A stretch of DNA of 8,496 nucleotides from Clostridia bacterium. GTDB lineage: Bacteria > Bacillota > Clostridia > Oscillospirales > CAG-272. The position numbers and the translations under genes are program-made. Within the stretch, counting starts at the first letter, position 1, and every line of letters starts with the position of its first letter. This document shows, piece by piece, positions 7,242 through 8,496 of this stretch. The stretch covers positions 1 through 8,496 of the forward strand of contig JAGDBW010000047.1 in NCBI GenBank assembly GCA_017958845.1, given 5' to 3'. The notes under the pieces are model-generated. The model was not told the origin of the DNA. It ran no database searches and saw nothing but the letters and a program-made list of their open reading frames with translations.

Positions 7242-8111
7242 TTAGCGGTGGGAGGCGTAGAAACTGACGCCGACGCCGCCCGGGCCGCAATGGCCGCCGG
7301 CGGTGGGGTTGACCGGGAAAGAGACGATGTTCAGCGACGCGCCGAACTCGGCGCGCAGGGCCTCGGCGATCTGATCGGCGATCTCGGGCGCGTCGGTGTG
7401 GCCGATGACGATGCGGTGGCGGTCGAGGTCGCGCCCCTGCTCGCGCACGCGGCGCAGCAGATGGGCGACGGCGTTCTGACGGCCGCGTTCGGTGCCGACT
7501 TTGACCATCTTTCCTTCCTCGTTTGTGTAGATGATGGGGCGGACGCCGATGAGCGTGCCCATGAAGGCGGAGAGCCCGCTGACGCGGCCGCTGCGATGAA
7601 AGAACCTGAGGTCCTCGGCGAAGAAGTAAAGGGCGAAGTGATCGACTTCGCGCTCGGCCCACGCGAGCATCTCCTCGACGCTCTTTCCGGCTTTGTACAT
7701 CTCGCCGATCTCGCAGGCGATGTTGTAGCTGATGATGGTGATGCCTTTGGTATCGATCTCATAGAGTTTGCGCTCCGGGTACTTTTCGGCCAGGTCGCGC
7801 AGGGCGACGTGCATGTTGTCAAAGGTGGCGGACATGGCCGCGGAAAAATGCACGTAGAGGATGTCGTCGCCCGCCGCGAAATGCGGCTCGAAGTACTGCA
7901 CGTAGCGAGCGGGGCTGATGGCGCTGGTGGTGGGCAGCGCGCCGCCGCGCAGGGTGTCGTAGAAGGCCTTGTGATCCACGGGGCGGCCGTCCTCGAAGGG
8001 GTAGAAGGTCTCGCCGTTCAGCGTGTAGGGCATGCTGATGAGGTGGTAGCCGTATTCTCTCGCGACAGAGGGGGTCAGGTCCATGTCGGTATCCGCGAAG
8101 AGGACAAGCAT
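7242..8111 (-). CDS. DegV/FakB-family fatty acid-binding protein
   Basis: DegV proteins bind a single fatty acid; FakB members present it to kinase FakA, which phosphorylates it for phospholipid synthesis. The 289-aa product has the expected length and motifs: ADTDMDLTPSVAREYG (6-21), PTTSAISPARY (60-70; Thr62 and Ser63 correspond to the TS pair that holds the carboxylate), HFSAAMSATFDN (88-99), EIDTKGITIISYN (118-130), FFHRSGRVSG (170-179), GVRPIIYTNEEGKM (189-202) and GGHCGPGGVGVSF (272-284, with the conserved His274). The frame is open up to 8258, but ATG 8111 has AAAGGAG 7 nt upstream, a promoter just ahead, and starts exactly where family homology begins. It is the first gene of the lipid operon. 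FakA is not in the window, so FakB function is inferred from family and neighbours. Confidence 0.92.
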   Translation of the reverse strand: MLVLFADTDMDLTPSVAREYGYHLISMPYTLNGETFYPFEDGRPVDHKAFYDTLRGGALPTTSAISPARYVQYFEPHFAAGDDILYVHFSAAMSATFDNMHVALRDLAEKYPERKLYEIDTKGITIISYNIACEIGEMYKAGKSVEEMLAWAEREVDHFALYFFAEDLRFFHRSGRVSGLSAFMGTLIGVRPIIYTNEEGKMVKVGTERGRQNAVAHLLRRVREQGRDLDRHRIVIGHTDAPEIADQIAEALRAEFGASLNIVSFPVNPTAGGHCGPGGVGVSFYASHR

Positions 8112-8144
8112 GAGAGATCTCCTTTTTTTGTTTTTGTTTTTTCC

Positions 8145-8173
8145 ATTATACACGGAAAGGTGAAAAAAAGCAA
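8145..8173 (-). promoter_or_regulatory. Promoter of the degV-plsX-acpP operon
   Basis: On the minus strand a perfect TATAAT (8150-8145) lies 17 bases after TTGCTT (8173-8168). The -35 matches consensus only in TTG, but the -10 and spacing are ideal. Transcription should begin near 8138, leaving a short A-rich leader of about 27 nt with AAAGGAG. No other good promoter appears before 3367, so it probably drives all five genes. Confidence 0.78.
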
Positions 8174-8210
8174 TCGGGCGGGGGTGGGACGGTGTAGACA
8201 ATTTTGGCTG

Positions 8211-8220
8211 TTTGTACAAA
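8211..8220. promoter_or_regulatory. Palindrome TTTGTACAAA, possible operator
   Basis: A perfect 10-bp palindrome sits in a short AT-rich island (about 8197-8222) within GC-rich DNA, 37 bases upstream of the -35 of the degV promoter. The size and position would suit a regulator site. I do not recognise the motif as that of a known fatty-acid regulator, and one 10-bp palindrome can occur by chance. Confidence 0.25.
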
Positions 8221-8275
8221 AGAGGGGCGGGGCCGCGCGTTTTGGCGGATCCGACCACAAGGGGAGCGGGGTGGA

Positions 8276-8371
8276 GGCGGCTCCGCTCTCGTCAAAAAGA
8301 CGCCGCATCAAAGACGCAAAGAAAAAGAGGAGCGCACGCGGGGCGCGTCCCTCTCCTTTGTCTCTCGTCGG
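8276..8371 (-). repeat. ~97-bp direct repeat, copy 1
   Basis: This copy (96 bp) begins GGCGGCTCCGCTC on the plus strand and ends TCTCTCGTCGG. By my hand alignment it matches copy 2 at about 85 of 97 columns, with a one-base length difference in an A-run. The least conserved part is the block GCCGC against TTTGG (8300-8304 here). The repeat has no transposase or terminal inverted repeats. Strand is given as minus because its hairpin makes sense only in that direction. Confidence 0.85.
8317..8354 (-). terminator. Terminator-like hairpin in repeat copy 1
   Basis: Read on the minus strand, AGAGGGACGCGC (8354-8343) pairs with GTGCGCTCCTCT (8337-8326) across the loop CCCGC, with two G-U pairs and one A-C mismatch, and is followed by TTTT, C, TTT. 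It lies upstream of the degV promoter and would stop transcription arriving from beyond the window. Confidence 0.6.
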
Positions 8372-8399
8372 TCGATCACTTGATCTCGACGGTCGCGCC

Positions 8400-8496
8400 G
8401 GCGGCTCCGCTCCGGTCAAAATGACTTTGGATCAAAGCCGCAAAGAAAAAAGAGGAACGCACGCGGGGTGCGTCCCTCTCCTCTGTCTCTCGTCGG
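8400..8496 (-). repeat. ~97-bp direct repeat, copy 2 (reaches window edge)
   Basis: This is the second copy, 97 bp, offset by 124-125 bp from copy 1; a 28-base spacer (8372-8399) separates them. Similarity continues right up to the last base of the window, so the repeat may be longer or further copies may follow outside. Confidence 0.85.
8441..8479 (-). terminator. Terminator-like hairpin in repeat copy 2
   Basis: On the minus strand AGAGGGACGCAC (8479-8468) pairs with GTGCGTTCCTCT (8462-8451) over loop CCCGC. All 12 positions pair, one of them G-U, followed by TTTTT, C, TTT. This is a convincing rho-independent terminator, probably for a minus-strand gene lying beyond position 8496. Confidence 0.7.

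Larger units (their letters stand above)
8112..8496. other. Intergenic region upstream of degV
   Basis: These 385 bases hold no convincing protein gene on either strand; the open frames here lack ribosome binding sites and recognisable products. The content is the degV leader and promoter (8112-8173), a GC-rich stretch with an AT-rich island and a 10-bp palindrome (8174-8275), and two copies of a ~97-bp repeat with terminator-like hairpins (8276-8496), the second running to the window edge. Confidence 0.7.

Noticed and set aside
8112..8258. Upstream extension of degV
   Set aside because: It runs through the TATAAT promoter and leader; ATG 8111 has an ideal ribosome binding site and matches the family N-terminus.
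8075..8419. Minus-strand 114-codon open frame overlapping the degV start
   Set aside because: It covers the degV promoter, leader and repeat copy 1, in a different frame from degV, with no recognisable domain or well-placed ribosome binding site.
8376..8496. Minus-strand open frame entering from the window edge and ending ...ATVEIK at 8376, possibly the C-terminus of another gene
   Set aside because: It passes through a terminator hairpin and U-tract, and the repeat copies differ by a frame-shifting base and mostly amino-acid-changing substitutions, which argues for non-coding DNA. Sequence beyond the window would settle it.
8276..8496. Possible CRISPR array or insertion sequence end
   Set aside because: There are only two imperfect ~97-bp copies with one 28-bp spacer, no short regular repeat-spacer pattern, no cas genes, no transposase and no terminal inverted repeats.

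Overview
The window looks like chromosomal DNA of a GC-rich anaerobic Firmicute, probably a Clostridia/Oscillospirales-type gut bacterium. This rests on the DapL route to diaminopimelate, a long-form clostridial glutamyl-tRNA synthetase, a DegV/FakB fatty-acid-binding protein next to plsX-acpP, strong AGGAG ribosome binding sites and sigma-A-like promoters. The taxonomic placement is inference from gene content. I see no phage, transposon, CRISPR, tRNA or rRNA.

Layout. Plus strand, 1-3289: the 3' end of dapF (cut by the window edge), then dapL, which overlaps dapF by 86 bases, then a 161-base gap with a good promoter (TTTACA, 17 bp, TAGAAT) driving gltX. A 15-bp hairpin at 3322-3355 with T-rich flanks separates the convergent blocks and can terminate both. 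Minus strand, 8111 down to 3367: a five-gene operon in the order degV/fakB-like, GNAT-like acyltransferase, plsX, acpP, tannase/feruloyl-esterase-like hydrolase. It has one clear promoter at 8145-8173 and very tight spacing: 45 nt, 3 nt, 12 nt and a 4-base ATGA overlap. Upstream of the promoter, 8174-8496 carries no convincing gene. It holds two copies, about 125 bp apart, of a ~97-bp repeat, each containing an intrinsic-terminator-like hairpin readable only from the minus strand.

How the genes work together. DapL and DapF are consecutive steps, making LL-diaminopimelate from tetrahydrodipicolinate and then meso-diaminopimelate for peptidoglycan and lysine. In the minus operon, a FakB-type protein (fatty acid carrier for FakA kinase), PlsX (acyl-ACP to acyl-phosphate) and ACP all meet at the acyl-phosphate/acyl-ACP node of phospholipid synthesis. 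The less usual partners are a 376-residue GNAT-fold protein of unknown substrate and a tannase-family serine hydrolase. The hydrolase has no signal peptide, is translationally coupled to acpP, and lacks both cysteines of the family's characteristic active-site disulfide. That operon is the most interesting part of the window: it may define an intracellular acyl-transfer/acyl-hydrolysis side branch off ACP, but this is inference from context.
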